From a bacterium (GTDB lineage: Bacteria > Elusimicrobiota > Elusimicrobia > Elusimicrobiales > UBA9959), in the NCBI GenBank assembly GCA_021811185.1, contig JAJZPL010000031.1, forward strand, positions 1-32,513: DNA of 32,513 bases, given 5' to 3'. Positions within the stretch are counted from its first letter, which is position 1. Every line of letters starts with the position of its first letter. This document shows, piece after piece, positions 5,788 through 14,264 of this stretch. The translations under genes were made by a program, and so were the position numbers. Under the pieces are notes generated by a model that did no database searches, was not told the DNA's origin, and worked only from the letters and a program-made list of their open reading frames with translations.

Positions 5788-8283
5788 ATGAAAACTATTC
5801 CCCTGGAGAAGAAAGCCATACACCTGAGCGAGAACCAGGCCAAGGTGCTCAAGGACAAATACCTGCTCGACGACAAGACGGCCGAAGAGCTGTTCGAGCG
5901 CGTGGCGCACAACATCTCCCTTTCGGAGCTGATCTTCCACCCCGACGCGGAGAAGTGGGGCGTTTTCGAAGGCGTGAACTATACCGCGGAAGGCCAGTCC
6001 CCCCGCACGCTGCTGTTCCACGGCGGGCTCGCCGACTCCTCGGAACGCGAAACTAATTTCCTGAAGTTCATAGCCAATCTGGAGAAAGCCTACAAGGCCA
6101 TCCCCGAAGCGCGCGCAGCCGCGGACCGCTGGAAAGCCGAATTTTACAACCTGATGGCGGAATTTAATTTCCTGCCCAATTCCCCCACGCTGATGAACGC
6201 CGGGCGCGAGCTGCAGCAGCTTTCGGCCTGCTACGTGCTGCCCGTGCCTGACTCCATGGAAGGCATAGCCAAGGCGCTCACGGCGCAGAGCCTGATCCAG
6301 AAATCCGGCGGCGGCACCGGGTTCTCCTTCGGCCGCCTGCGCCCCAAGGGCGACGTGGTGAAGAAAACGCACGGCGTGGCCTCCGGCGCCATCTCTTTCA
6401 TGAAGCTTTTCGACAAGCTGACCGACGTGGTGAAGCAGGGCGGCACGCGCCGCGGCGCCAACATGGGCATCCTGCCCTACTGGCACCCGGAGATCAAAGA
6501 ATTCATCACCATCAAGGAACAGCCCGGCGTACTCGAGAACTTCAACATCTCGATAGCCCTGGACGAGAAGTTCATGAAGGCCGTGGAGGCCGGCTCAAGT
6601 TACGACCTGCTGAACCCGCGCACCGGCGAGGCCGCCGGCACGCTGAAGGCCAGGGACGTATTCAACAGCATGGTGGACTCCGCCTGGGCCAGCGGCGACC
6701 CCGGCATAGTGTTCATGGACCGCATCAACGAGACCAATTCCAACCCCACCCCGGCGCTGGGCCGGATCGAGAGCACCAACCCCTGCGGCGAGCAGCCGTT
6801 ATTGCCGTGGGAATCCTGCAACCTGGGGTCCATCAACCTGGCGAACTTCGTAACCGGCGAAATGACGCACGGCAAGCTGGACTGGGACCGCCTGGCCGGC
6901 ACCGTGGCCGCGGCCTCGCGCTTCCTGGACAACGTTATAGAGATCAACAACTACCCCCTGCCCGAGATCGAGAAGATAGCCAAGGGCAACCGCAAGATCG
7001 GCCTGGGCGTGATGGGCTGGGCCGAGGCCGCCGTGAAACTCGGCGTGGCCTACGACAGCCCCGAAGGCCTGAAGAAAGCGGAAGAGGTGATGAAGTTCAT
7101 CAATGACAAGGCCCTGGACGCCTCCGAGGAACTGACGCGCGAACGCGGCGCTTTCCCTAACTGGAAGGATTCCATCTACGACGCCGGGAGCCGGAATTTC
7201 CGCGGCACCTCCGCCAAGCCGCGCAACGCCGCGCGCACCACCATCGCCCCCACCGGCACCATCGCCATCGCCGCCGGGCTGCAGGGTTCCGGCATAGAGC
7301 CGTTCTTCGCCATCGCGTATACCCGGTTCAACGCCCGGGCACTGGACGCGCTGAAGGGAAACAGGGACCCGGAAGCGAAGGATACTTTCTACGAAGTGAA
7401 CGCCCTTTTCAAGGACATCGCAAAGCAGAACGGCTACTTCGGCCTGGACGAGGGCGCGCTCTGGAAAAAGATAGAGGCCAATCACAAGGCCGTGCGCGGC
7501 ATCCCGGAGATCCCCAAGCGGATCCAGGATTTATTCCCCACCGCGCACGACGTGTCCATCGAGAACCACATCAAGATCCAGGCGGCTTTCCAGAAGCACA
7601 CGGACAACGCCGTTTCCAAGACCATCAACATGCCCGCCTCCGCCAAGGTGGAGGACGTGAAGAACTGCTACCTGCTGGCGCACCGGCTGGGCTGCAAGGG
7701 CCTCACCGTCTACCGCGACGGCTGCAAGGCGCAGCAGGTGCTGAACATCGGCGCCGGCGCGCAGCCGCAGGCCAAGGTCAAGAAGAAGAAAGCGCCCTAC
7801 CAGTCCTTCGGCGTATCGTCGGAATATTTCCAGCTGAAGACCGGCTACGGCCCGCTGCACGTGCACATCAACTACAACGAGCACGGCCCCTATCAGGTGT
7901 TCACCAACATGCCCCCGCTCGGTACCGAGATCAGCGGCCTCACCTCGCTGATCGGCATCCTGCTTTCCAAGTACCTCGAGGAAGGCGGCGACCCGGTAAA
8001 GATCATCAAGCACCTGAACTCGGTGAAAGGCGACCGGCCGGTAGGCCTCGGCGAGAACCGCGTGAACTCGGTGGCGCACGGCATAGCGGTGGCGCTGCGG
8101 AGCCACCTTAAGCGCACCGGCATCATAGCCTCGGACCAGGAGCTGAACGGCCAGGCCAAGCTGGAACTTTGGGAAGTTTCCCGCACCCAGTACTGCCCCA
8201 AGTGCTACTCCTCCAACGTCAGCTACGAGTCCGGCTGCTCCGGCCCCGCCTGCCACGACTGCGGCTACTCCGAGTGCTCGTAA
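5788..8283 (+). CDS. nrdJ: Adenosylcobalamin-dependent (class II) ribonucleotide reductase
   Basis: An 831-residue single-chain reductase that makes deoxyribonucleotides with a B12-generated thiyl radical, so it needs neither oxygen nor a separate radical subunit. The active site shows the first redox Cys in LSACYVL (C148), the N-x-C-x-E signature NPCGE (331-335, thiyl Cys C333) and the second redox Cys in ESCNLGSINL (C344). A TSCPD-type domain occupies about 700-780. The tail has six Cys in CPKC...C..C..C..C (803-830), which should shuttle electrons from thioredoxin. A GAGG ribosome site sits 9 nt before the ATG. The leader of about 125 nt is GC-rich, with short hairpins such as GGGTACGAGACCC. 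Class II use suggests life with variable or no oxygen and a B12 supply. Confidence 0.95.
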   Translation: MKTIPLEKKAIHLSENQAKVLKDKYLLDDKTAEELFERVAHNISLSELIFHPDAEKWGVFEGVNYTAEGQSPRTLLFHGGLADSSERETNFLKFIANLEKAYKAIPEARAAADRWKAEFYNLMAEFNFLPNSPTLMNAGRELQQLSACYVLPVPDSMEGIAKALTAQSLIQKSGGGTGFSFGRLRPKGDVVKKTHGVASGAISFMKLFDKLTDVVKQGGTRRGANMGILPYWHPEIKEFITIKEQPGVLENFNISIALDEKFMKAVEAGSSYDLLNPRTGEAAGTLKARDVFNSMVDSAWASGDPGIVFMDRINETNSNPTPALGRIESTNPCGEQPLLPWESCNLGSINLANFVTGEMTHGKLDWDRLAGTVAAASRFLDNVIEINNYPLPEIEKIAKGNRKIGLGVMGWAEAAVKLGVAYDSPEGLKKAEEVMKFINDKALDASEELTRERGAFPNWKDSIYDAGSRNFRGTSAKPRNAARTTIAPTGTIAIAAGLQGSGIEPFFAIAYTRFNARALDALKGNRDPEAKDTFYEVNALFKDIAKQNGYFGLDEGALWKKIEANHKAVRGIPEIPKRIQDLFPTAHDVSIENHIKIQAAFQKHTDNAVSKTINMPASAKVEDVKNCYLLAHRLGCKGLTVYRDGCKAQQVLNIGAGAQPQAKVKKKKAPYQSFGVSSEYFQLKTGYGPLHVHINYNEHGPYQVFTNMPPLGTEISGLTSLIGILLSKYLEEGGDPVKIIKHLNSVKGDRPVGLGENRVNSVAHGIAVALRSHLKRTGIIASDQELNGQAKLELWEVSRTQYCPKCYSSNVSYESGCSGPACHDCGYSECS

Positions 8284-8300
8284 GACAGGCGAGCGGTCAA

Positions 8301-8333
8301 AAAGAACCCCGGCTAAAACCGGGTTCTTTTTTT
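8301..8333 (+). terminator. Rho-independent terminator after nrdJ
   Basis: AGAACCCCGG, a short CTAAAA loop, then CCGGGTTCT form a stem with one bulged base, followed by a run of seven or more T. It lies 17 nt after the nrdJ stop and ends where the tmk promoter begins. Confidence 0.9.
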
Positions 8334-8361
8334 GCCCTGCGCTCTTGCCCTTTGCTATCAT
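8332..8361 (+). promoter_or_regulatory. tmk promoter, apparently giving a leaderless mRNA
   Basis: TTGCCC (8332-8337), 18 nt, then TATCAT (8356-8361). The ATG at 8368 is 6 nt past the -10 box, which puts the transcription start on or next to the start codon. No Shine-Dalgarno sequence is present, consistent with a leaderless transcript. Confidence 0.5.
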
Positions 8362-8367
8362 ATAGTT

Positions 8368-8994
8368 ATGAAAAGAGGCGTTTTCATAGTGCTGGAAGGC
8401 CCGGACCGCTCCGGGAAATCCACGCAGGCCGAGCTCTTGAAGACCTGGCTGGAAAGCCGGGGCGAAAAGGTCCTGGTCACGCGCGAGCCGGGCGGCACCC
8501 GCCTTTCGGAACAGATCCGGGAAATACTGCTGGACCCTGAAAGCAGCATCGAGCCGATGACCGAGCTTTTCCTGTACGAGACCTCGAGGATCAAGCACAC
8601 GCTTGAAAAGATCCTGCCCGCGCTGAAGGCCGGCAAGGTTATAATTTCCGACCGCTACACCCTTTCCACCACCGCCTACCAGGGCTACGGCCGCGGCCTG
8701 GACCTGAAGACGGTAGAGACCCTGAACCGCATCGCCACGCTGAACCTTAAGCCCGACGTCACGATCGTCTTCGACATCCCCGATAAAGTTTTCGCCGAGC
8801 GCGAGAAGACCCGCCCCGGCCGCGACCGGATCGAGCGCGAGCCGGACAGCTTCAGGCGGCGCGTGAACCGCGCCTACAAGCTGCTGGCCCGCCGCCCCGG
8901 CGTCACCCGCGTGAACGCCGGCCGCCCGGTGGAGGCCATCCAGGCCGACATCCGCGCGCGCGTCGAGAAGATCCTGAAAAGAAAGAAGGCGTAG
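8368..8994 (+). CDS. tmk: Thymidylate kinase
   Basis: A 208-residue P-loop kinase that phosphorylates dTMP to dTDP. Visible motifs are the P-loop EGPDRSGKSTQ (10-20), the substrate-binding TREPGGT, the DRY motif followed by STTAYQGYGRGL, and a lid region rich in Arg (REKTRPGRDR). Length is normal for the family. I start at 8368 (MKRGVFIVLEG) rather than an upstream in-frame ATG at 8332, which would fall in the promoter and terminator T-run. The location directly after nrdJ puts two steps of DNA precursor supply together, and holB follows 29 nt later, probably in the same transcript. Confidence 0.95.
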   Translation: MKRGVFIVLEGPDRSGKSTQAELLKTWLESRGEKVLVTREPGGTRLSEQIREILLDPESSIEPMTELFLYETSRIKHTLEKILPALKAGKVIISDRYTLSTTAYQGYGRGLDLKTVETLNRIATLNLKPDVTIVFDIPDKVFAEREKTRPGRDRIEREPDSFRRRVNRAYKLLARRPGVTRVNAGRPVEAIQADIRARVEKILKRKKA

Positions 8995-9023
8995 TTTTCC
9001 CCGGACCGATCCCAACTAAAACA

Positions 9024-10100
9024 ATGTCATTCTCATCCATCATCGGCCAGGACAAGACCATAAAACGCCTGCGGGCGCTGATAGAGACCGGCCGCATCCC
9101 GCCGGCCATGATCTTCCACGGGGCGCCGGGCACCGGGAAATTCCTGGCCGCGCTGGAATTCGCCAAGGCCCTAGACTGCTCCCACACCGAGCACCAGGAA
9201 AAAGTTTACGCCCCGGCGGCCGCGGAAGACGACCTGTTCGCCGCGGCGGCGCCCGCCCCCGAGCCCGCTCCTGAACGCGCGCCGGCGAAGGTCCACACCG
9301 ACCTCTCCGATTCCTGCGGCGTCTGCATCTCCTGCCTGCAGGCCGCCAGCGGCGCGCACCCGGACATCCGCGTGGTGGACACGGAATTCCAGGCCGCGCT
9401 CCTCGACGAGACGGAGAGCGCCAATCTTAAGATAGATACCATTCGCGAGCTTTCCCGCTGGGCGCAGCAGAAACCGATGCTGTCCCCCTGGAAGATCTTC
9501 ATCGTGCGGGACGCCGAGGCCCTGATGCCGCAGGCCCAGAACGCCCTGCTGAAGACCCTGGAGGAGCCGCCCCCCGGCACCATGGTGATCCTCACGGTCT
9601 CGCGCAAGACCTCGCTGCTTTCGACCATCCTTTCTCGCTCGTGCATCATAGAATTCGGGCCGCTGCCGCGCGAGGCCCTGCGGACCATCCTCGAAGCGCA
9701 GGGCGCAGAGCCGGGCGAGGCCGCGGCGCTGGCCGCGCTGGGCGGCGGCTCGCTGGAGAAAGCCGGGGAGGCCGGGGCCTTCCTCAAGCGCATCTCCGCG
9801 CTGCGCCCCGGAGACTCGTCCAGGATCTTTAAATTCTCCGCCGGCCTGCCGCGGGACAGCCACAAGGCCCGCGAAGAGGTCAAGACCCTGCTGGACCTGC
9901 TGCTGGCCAAGGTCCGCGCCGCCTGGCGCGCCGCCGAGGGCCCGGCCAAGAACAGACTTACGGCCCTGCTGAAACGCTCCCTGGACCTGCGCCGGATGGC
10001 GGACAGGAACGTCTCCTACGCGCTGTTGCTGGAAACGGCGCTGCTGGAAAGCGAACGGGCCGGGATAAAACTGGAAGATCTCACCCGGACCGGGCAATGA
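9024..10100 (+). CDS. holB: DNA polymerase III delta' subunit (clamp-loader AAA+ ATPase)
   Basis: A 358-residue clamp-loader protein. It opens with SFSSIIGQD and has Walker A GAPGTGK (33-39), the KIFIVRDAEALMPQAQNALLK segment replacing Walker B, LLKTLEEPPP, and an SRC-type motif at LSRSC. Four Cys (C52, C98, C101, C104) form the zinc module, but an Ala/Pro/Glu-rich insert of about 45 residues separates the first Cys from the other three; normally the gap is about 8. An intact P-loop is more typical of DnaX than of E. coli delta', but the length and lack of a tau tail favour HolB. It follows tmk, a common pairing in bacteria, and overlaps metG by 4 nt. Confidence 0.85.
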   Translation: MSFSSIIGQDKTIKRLRALIETGRIPPAMIFHGAPGTGKFLAALEFAKALDCSHTEHQEKVYAPAAAEDDLFAAAAPAPEPAPERAPAKVHTDLSDSCGVCISCLQAASGAHPDIRVVDTEFQAALLDETESANLKIDTIRELSRWAQQKPMLSPWKIFIVRDAEALMPQAQNALLKTLEEPPPGTMVILTVSRKTSLLSTILSRSCIIEFGPLPREALRTILEAQGAEPGEAAALAALGGGSLEKAGEAGAFLKRISALRPGDSSRIFKFSAGLPRDSHKAREEVKTLLDLLLAKVRAAWRAAEGPAKNRLTALLKRSLDLRRMADRNVSYALLLETALLESERAGIKLEDLTRTGQ

Positions 10101-11605
10101 ATACCAAAAAGTATTACATCACTACCCCGCTCTACTACGTTAACGACAAGCCGCACCTCGGCCACGCCTACACCACGCTGGCCGCCGACGTACTGGCCCG
10201 CCACCTGCGCTCCAAGGACATCCCCGTGCTGCTGCAGACCGGCACCGACGAGCACGGCTCTAACATAGAGAAGATAGCCCGGGAAAAAGGCGTGGCGCCC
10301 AAAGCCTGGTGCGACGGCGTCTCCGCCGACTTCCGGGAACTCTGGAAGACGCTGAACATCAAGTACGACTATTTCATCCGCACTACCGATCCCGCGCACG
10401 AGGCCGGGGTGCAGGCCGTGTTCGAGAAGCTGCTGAAGACCGGAGATATTTACCTGGGCTCCTACGAGGGCCTTTACTGTTCCTCCTGCGAGGCCTTCTA
10501 CGACGAGACCGAGCTGAAGGGAAAGAACTGCCCCGTCCACGGCCGCCCCGTGGAGCGCGTCAGCGAGGAGACCTACTTCTTCAAACTCTCCAAGTATGAG
10601 GCAGCGCTGCTGGAGCATTACGCCAAGCATCCCGACTTCCTTTCCCCCCGCTACCGCGCGCAGGAGATCGTTAATTTCGTGAAGTCCGGGCTCAAGGACA
10701 TCTCGGTCTCCCGCACCAAGGTGGCCTGGGGCGTGCCGGTAAAGTCGAACCCCAGGCACACCGTCTACGTGTGGTTCGACGCCCTGCTTAATTACGCCAC
10801 CGGCCGCGGCTACAACCCGGACGGCAATTCCCCGGATTTCGCCGACGCCTGGCCCGCGGACGTACACCTGGTGGGCAAGGAGATCTTCCGCTTCCACGGC
10901 GTGATCTGGCCCGCCATGCTGCTGGCGCTGGGCGTGGCCCTGCCCCGCAAGGTCTACGCGCACGGCTGGTGGACCGTCAACGGCGACAAGATGTCCAAGT
11001 CGAAAGGGAATTTCATAAAGGCCGAGGACGTGGTGCGGGAGTTCGGCGTGGACGCGCTGCGCTACTTCGTTTTCCGCGAGGTCACGTTCGGGCAGGACGG
11101 GGACTTTTCGATGGACGCGTTCCGCCGCCGCTACAACGCGGACCTGGCCAACGACCTGGGGAACCTGTTCTCGCGCCTGATGAACATGGCCGCCAAGTAC
11201 CTCGACCACCGCCTGCCGGAGAAGCCCGGCGAGTCGGAGATCTTCCGCGAACTCTCGTCGTGGACCCCGGAGATCCACCGCAGCGTAGAGGCGCTGCGGT
11301 TCAGCGACGCGCTGGAAAAGATCTGGCAGGGCGTAAGCCGCCTGAACCGGCTGGTGGACGCCAGGAAGCCCTGGGAACTGGCCAAGACCGACCCGGAAAC
11401 CCTGAAGCTTTTCCTGCACGAGATGGTCTGGTGCCTGCGCCTGATCGCGGGCTGGCTGGACCCCTTCATGCCCGACACCGCCAGCCGCATGCACATGCAG
11501 CTGGGCGTGGGCCGCACTTCCGACGGTACGCCGCCGCAGAAGGTGCCGCCGCTGTTCCCCCGCATGCAGCCTGAGAATAAGCCGAACGACATAAGAACGA
11601 ATTAG
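10097..11605 (+). CDS. metG: Methionyl-tRNA synthetase
   Basis: A 502-residue class I synthetase that charges tRNA-Met. The nucleotide-binding HIGH motif is HLGH (20-23) and the KMSKS loop is exact at 298-302. A zinc knuckle in the connective peptide uses C128, C131, C145 and H148. Typical motifs include TGTDEHGSNIEK and WFDALLNYATG. The C-terminus stops after the anticodon-binding helical domain, so the fused tRNA-binding domain found in some bacteria is absent. Its ATG overlaps the holB stop (ATGA) and no Shine-Dalgarno is seen, which suggests coupled translation. Confidence 0.97.
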   Translation: MNTKKYYITTPLYYVNDKPHLGHAYTTLAADVLARHLRSKDIPVLLQTGTDEHGSNIEKIAREKGVAPKAWCDGVSADFRELWKTLNIKYDYFIRTTDPAHEAGVQAVFEKLLKTGDIYLGSYEGLYCSSCEAFYDETELKGKNCPVHGRPVERVSEETYFFKLSKYEAALLEHYAKHPDFLSPRYRAQEIVNFVKSGLKDISVSRTKVAWGVPVKSNPRHTVYVWFDALLNYATGRGYNPDGNSPDFADAWPADVHLVGKEIFRFHGVIWPAMLLALGVALPRKVYAHGWWTVNGDKMSKSKGNFIKAEDVVREFGVDALRYFVFREVTFGQDGDFSMDAFRRRYNADLANDLGNLFSRLMNMAAKYLDHRLPEKPGESEIFRELSSWTPEIHRSVEALRFSDALEKIWQGVSRLNRLVDARKPWELAKTDPETLKLFLHEMVWCLRLIAGWLDPFMPDTASRMHMQLGVGRTSDGTPPQKVPPLFPRMQPENKPNDIRTN

Positions 11606-11633
11606 TCTGCCGGTCCCCGGATAAACGGACAGG

Positions 11634-12245
11634 ATGGAAAAAACTTTCAATAAGAGCTTTAGGCTGGCCGCCGCCTGCGGTTCCCTGCTTATTTTCCACG
11701 CCAGCCTGCCCGTTCAGGCCGGCTGGCTGCTCTGGGAAGGGCCGCCGGCTCCCGTGCCCGCCCCGGCCGCGGAAACGGCGGTGAGCGCTCCGAAGGACGC
11801 CCTGCCCGCCATCGTGCCCGCCGAGGTCTGCGCCCCCGGACACCGGGGCTGCGCGAACGCCTCCGCGGTGTTCGCCGGCCGTGAAAGCGGCCTGCGTTCC
11901 TTCATCGCAGCCGCCGGTTTCGTCCCGGCCGACCGCGAGTTTAAAAAAGTTTTCTTTTCAGGACTGAAAGGACTATACTCCGGCAGGCCCGGCTCCGGCC
12001 TCAGGCTGGCCCCGCGCCGCGAGTACCGCGGCAGGCCGCAGGACATCTCTTTCGCCTCGGGCAACGGCTATTACGCTTACGCCTGGCGCCTCCCCTTCAA
12101 AGCCCCCGCCGGCCCTTTATGGCTGGTCTGTATGCAGCCCCCCTGCCCCGCCGCCTTAAGCAAGGCCCTGAAGGCGCAAAAAGAAGCCCGGGCTGTTAAG
12201 GCCCGGGCCGCTTCTCAGGAAGTCCTGATAATTACGCTTCCTTAG
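11634..12245 (+). CDS. Secreted protein of unknown function
   Basis: A 203-residue protein with a clear signal peptide (about residues 1-29, ending LPVQA before GW). The mature part begins with an Ala/Pro-rich stretch, then a Cys pair region (EVCAPGHRGCAN) and a basic/aromatic C-terminal half with VCMQPPCP. I recognise no family. It begins 28 nt after metG with a weak AGG just before the ATG, so it may be carried on the metG transcript. Its last 14 nt overlap the end of pssA tail to tail. The codons for the final 20 or so residues lie inside the hairpin that terminates pssA, so the C-terminal tail is constrained by RNA structure. Confidence 0.7.
   Translation: MEKTFNKSFRLAAACGSLLIFHASLPVQAGWLLWEGPPAPVPAPAAETAVSAPKDALPAIVPAEVCAPGHRGCANASAVFAGRESGLRSFIAAAGFVPADREFKKVFFSGLKGLYSGRPGSGLRLAPRREYRGRPQDISFASGNGYYAYAWRLPFKAPAGPLWLVCMQPPCPAALSKALKAQKEARAVKARAASQEVLIITLP
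12178..12215 (-). terminator. Terminator of the psd-pssA operon, inside the opposing gene
   Basis: On the minus strand GAAGCGGCCCGGGC, loop CTTAACA, then GCCCGGGCTTC is followed by TTTTT. The stem has a two-base bulge. On the plus strand it falls within the last codons of the convergent secreted-protein gene, where no T-tract follows, so it should act only on minus-strand transcripts. Confidence 0.8.
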
Positions 12246-13038
12246 TTTTTATTATTCCCCGCAAGCCTTTGTAGATCCCCGCCGCCACGCCGGAAAGGGC
12301 GTAGAGCGAGAAGAACACGAACAGGGCGTCCTGCGGGTAAACCACTATCATGCCCAGTATGCCGGTTATGATCAGGATCCCTTTTATGGACGTGGGCTTT
12401 ATCATGTCGCCCTTGAAGGCGGCGTAGGGCGCCGAGGAGACCATCAGCAGCGCCAGCGCGATCACGATAAAAGGGATGGCGGCGTAGACGAACGGCATGC
12501 TGTCCATCACCACTTTTATATTGCGCGCGCCGCCCTCGCCCTCCAGCATGCTGTAGGCCAGCACGAAGGAGACCAGGATGCCGGCGGCGCCTGGGATGGG
12601 CAGGCCCTGGAAGTAATCCTTGGAGCTGCCGCCGAAGTGCGACTTGATGTTATAGCGGGCAAGGCGCAGCGCGCCGCAAAGCACGTACAGGAAAGCCACC
12701 GGGTAGCCCCAGGGATAGAAATCCTTCAGCACGAACTTGTACATAAGATAGGCCGGCGCGATGCCGAAGGACATCCAGTCGGACAGGGAGTCTATCTCCA
12801 CGCCGAAGGAACTCTCGCCGTGCACCAGGCGCGCCACGCGCCCGTCGAGCATGTCCATGACGTAAGACAGCATGATGAACCAGGCGGCCAGCACGTAGTT
12901 GCTGTCCGAGGCCGAGAGGATGGCGAAAAAGCCGAAAGCCATATTGGCGATGGTGAAGATGGACGGCAGCACTACCGCGCCGGTCTTCTTCAGCTTCGCC
13001 ATGTCTATGCGTTTCTTTTCCTGTATGATTTCTTCCAT
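12232..13038 (-). CDS. pssA: CDP-diacylglycerol-serine O-phosphatidyltransferase (phosphatidylserine synthase)
   Basis: A 268-residue membrane enzyme of the CDP-alcohol phosphatidyltransferase family. It joins CDP-diacylglycerol and serine to form phosphatidylserine. The metal-binding signature is complete: D62, D65-G66, A69-R70, G79, D83 and D87 (MDMLDGRVAR...GVEIDSLSD). Several hydrophobic helices follow. The start has an AAGGAC ribosome site. It sits 12 nt after psd, which uses its product, so the two genes make phosphatidylethanolamine. The C-terminus overlaps the end of the opposing secreted-protein gene by 14 nt. Confidence 0.95.
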   Translation of the reverse strand: MEEIIQEKKRIDMAKLKKTGAVVLPSIFTIANMAFGFFAILSASDSNYVLAAWFIMLSYVMDMLDGRVARLVHGESSFGVEIDSLSDWMSFGIAPAYLMYKFVLKDFYPWGYPVAFLYVLCGALRLARYNIKSHFGGSSKDYFQGLPIPGAAGILVSFVLAYSMLEGEGGARNIKVVMDSMPFVYAAIPFIVIALALLMVSSAPYAAFKGDMIKPTSIKGILIITGILGMIVVYPQDALFVFFSLYALSGVAAGIYKGLRGIIKTKEA

Positions 13039-13050
13039 AGTAAAAGTCCT

Positions 13051-13677
13051 TTACCAGAGGCCCAGTACGGTTTCGGAGCCGGCCACCTTGTCGCCGGGTT
13101 TCACGAGGATGCGGGCGCTCTCGGGCAGGTAGACCGCCACCTGCGAACCGAAATATATCATGCCGACGCGTTCGCCTATCTTCACGCTGTCGCCTTCCTT
13201 CACGTAGCAGGCGATGCGGCGGGCGATGGAGCCGGTGATCTGCTCGATATCCACGGTGCGGCCGTACTCGCCGGCGATGCTGATAAGGTTGCGCTCGTTG
13301 TCCGCGGCCTCGGGCTTGTAGGCGATGGCGAACTTGCCCTTGGTGTATTTCGTGGCCGTTATCTTGCCTTCTATCGGCGCGCGCTGTACGTGCACGTTAA
13401 GGACGGAGAGGAAAATGCGCACCACGGTCACTCCGGGCTTGCCCTCGTTCTTCACGCTCATCACGGTGCCGTCCGCGGGGCAGGCTATCTCGCCCGGGGC
13501 GAAGACCCTGTCGCGCTCGGGGTCGCGGAAAAAGTAGGCGGAGAAGGCGGCGAAGACCAGCCCCAGAAAAAGGACCGGGACGCCGAAGTTCCTGGACCAG
13601 AGCGTCAGCACGCCGCCCAAGGCCGCGGCGGCCACGCCGCCGATGATAAGCTTTATTCCCGCCGGTGCGAATCCCAT
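13051..13677 (-). CDS. psd: Phosphatidylserine decarboxylase, short type
   Basis: A 208-residue pyruvoyl enzyme that decarboxylates phosphatidylserine to phosphatidylethanolamine. It has one or two N-terminal membrane helices (about 8-50), then FFRDPERD. The residues that drive self-cleavage are visible: D69 in CPADGTV, H96 in NVHVQRAP, and the cleavage pair G177-S178 in YFGSQV, where Ser becomes the pyruvoyl group. The length matches the short class also found in archaea rather than the ~320-residue E. coli type. A GGAGGAT ribosome site precedes the ATG. It is the first gene of a pair with pssA and lies 35 nt downstream of tRNA-Leu, which may share its transcript. Confidence 0.95.
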   Translation of the reverse strand: MGFAPAGIKLIIGGVAAAALGGVLTLWSRNFGVPVLFLGLVFAAFSAYFFRDPERDRVFAPGEIACPADGTVMSVKNEGKPGVTVVRIFLSVLNVHVQRAPIEGKITATKYTKGKFAIAYKPEAADNERNLISIAGEYGRTVDIEQITGSIARRIACYVKEGDSVKIGERVGMIYFGSQVAVYLPESARILVKPGDKVAGSETVLGLW

Positions 13678-13712
13678 GGTATCCTCCAGAAATCAAATTA
13701 CCGAAAATCTAA

Positions 13713-13796
13713 TGGGCAAGGCGGGACTCGAACCCGCACGGCCATAAGGCCAACTGATTTTAAGTCAGTCGCGTCTACCAATTCCGCCACAAGCCC
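13713..13796 (-). tRNA. tRNA-Leu (anticodon UAA)
   Basis: An 84-nt class II tRNA. The anticodon loop is CTTAAAA on an ACTGA/TCAGT stem, giving UAA (reads UUA). A long variable arm GGCC-TTAT-GGCC, a perfect T-stem GCGGG/CCCGC with TTCGAGT loop, a leucine-type D-arm and discriminator A73 support the call. The CCA end is not encoded. The acceptor stem is odd: GGGCTTG against CTTGCCC leaves two adjacent U-U mismatches at pairs 5-68 and 6-67. Confidence 0.93.
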
Positions 13797-13838
13797 AGCT
13801 GCGCCGGAAGACTTGTCCGGCCTATTATTCTACAAATT

Positions 13839-14264
13839 TTACCGGCTTTCCTTGCGGAGTTCCGAGTCCGCCAGGGCCTGGAACGCTTCGCAGGTCATGG
13901 TCTTCACGTCCTCCGCGGCGGCGCGGTCCCGCAGGCCGTTGTCGGAAGTCACTACGATGGCCCTGATCCCCTCGGTGCGCATGAAATAGCCGCGCTCCAC
14001 CAGTATCTCGTCCGCGGGCTCGGAATCGCTGTAGTAAACGGTTATGGACGGCCCGCCCGCCCCCGAGCGGCGGTAGGGTCCGTCGAAGACTACGCGGAAG
14101 CAGGAAGCTTTGAGATTGGCCGTCCTGGCCACTTCGCCCAGCCAGGCCAGGAACGACCGCTCCAGTTCTTCGGGCGAGGCCCCGCCGGCCTTCTCCCAGA
14201 AGCGCAGGGAGAAGTTGGAGCCGTCGATCAGGTAGACAGTGGGTTTGGAGGAAAGGCGTTTCAT
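13839..14264 (-). CDS. NYN/PIN-like domain protein (YacP/Rae1-like putative RNase)
   Basis: A 141-residue single-domain protein. It begins VYLIDGSNFSLRFW, which carries the conserved Asp and Asn of NYN nucleases. FRVVFDGPYRR follows in the middle, and IVVTSDNGLRDRA carries the later acidic residues. This pattern matches YacP (DUF901) proteins such as Bacillus Rae1, which cut mRNA on the ribosome; that function is family knowledge and not shown here. Its ATG overlaps the stop of the upstream TlpA-like gene by 4 nt, so the two are co-translated, although no obvious shared role links them. Confidence 0.8.
   Translation of the reverse strand: MKRLSSKPTVYLIDGSNFSLRFWEKAGGASPEELERSFLAWLGEVARTANLKASCFRVVFDGPYRRSGAGGPSITVYYSDSEPADEILVERGYFMRTEGIRAIVVTSDNGLRDRAAAEDVKTMTCEAFQALADSELRKESR

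Noticed and set aside
7531..9015. Long minus-strand frame across nrdJ and tmk
   Set aside because: It crosses the nrdJ terminator and tmk promoter, has no motifs, and lies opposite two well-recognised genes.
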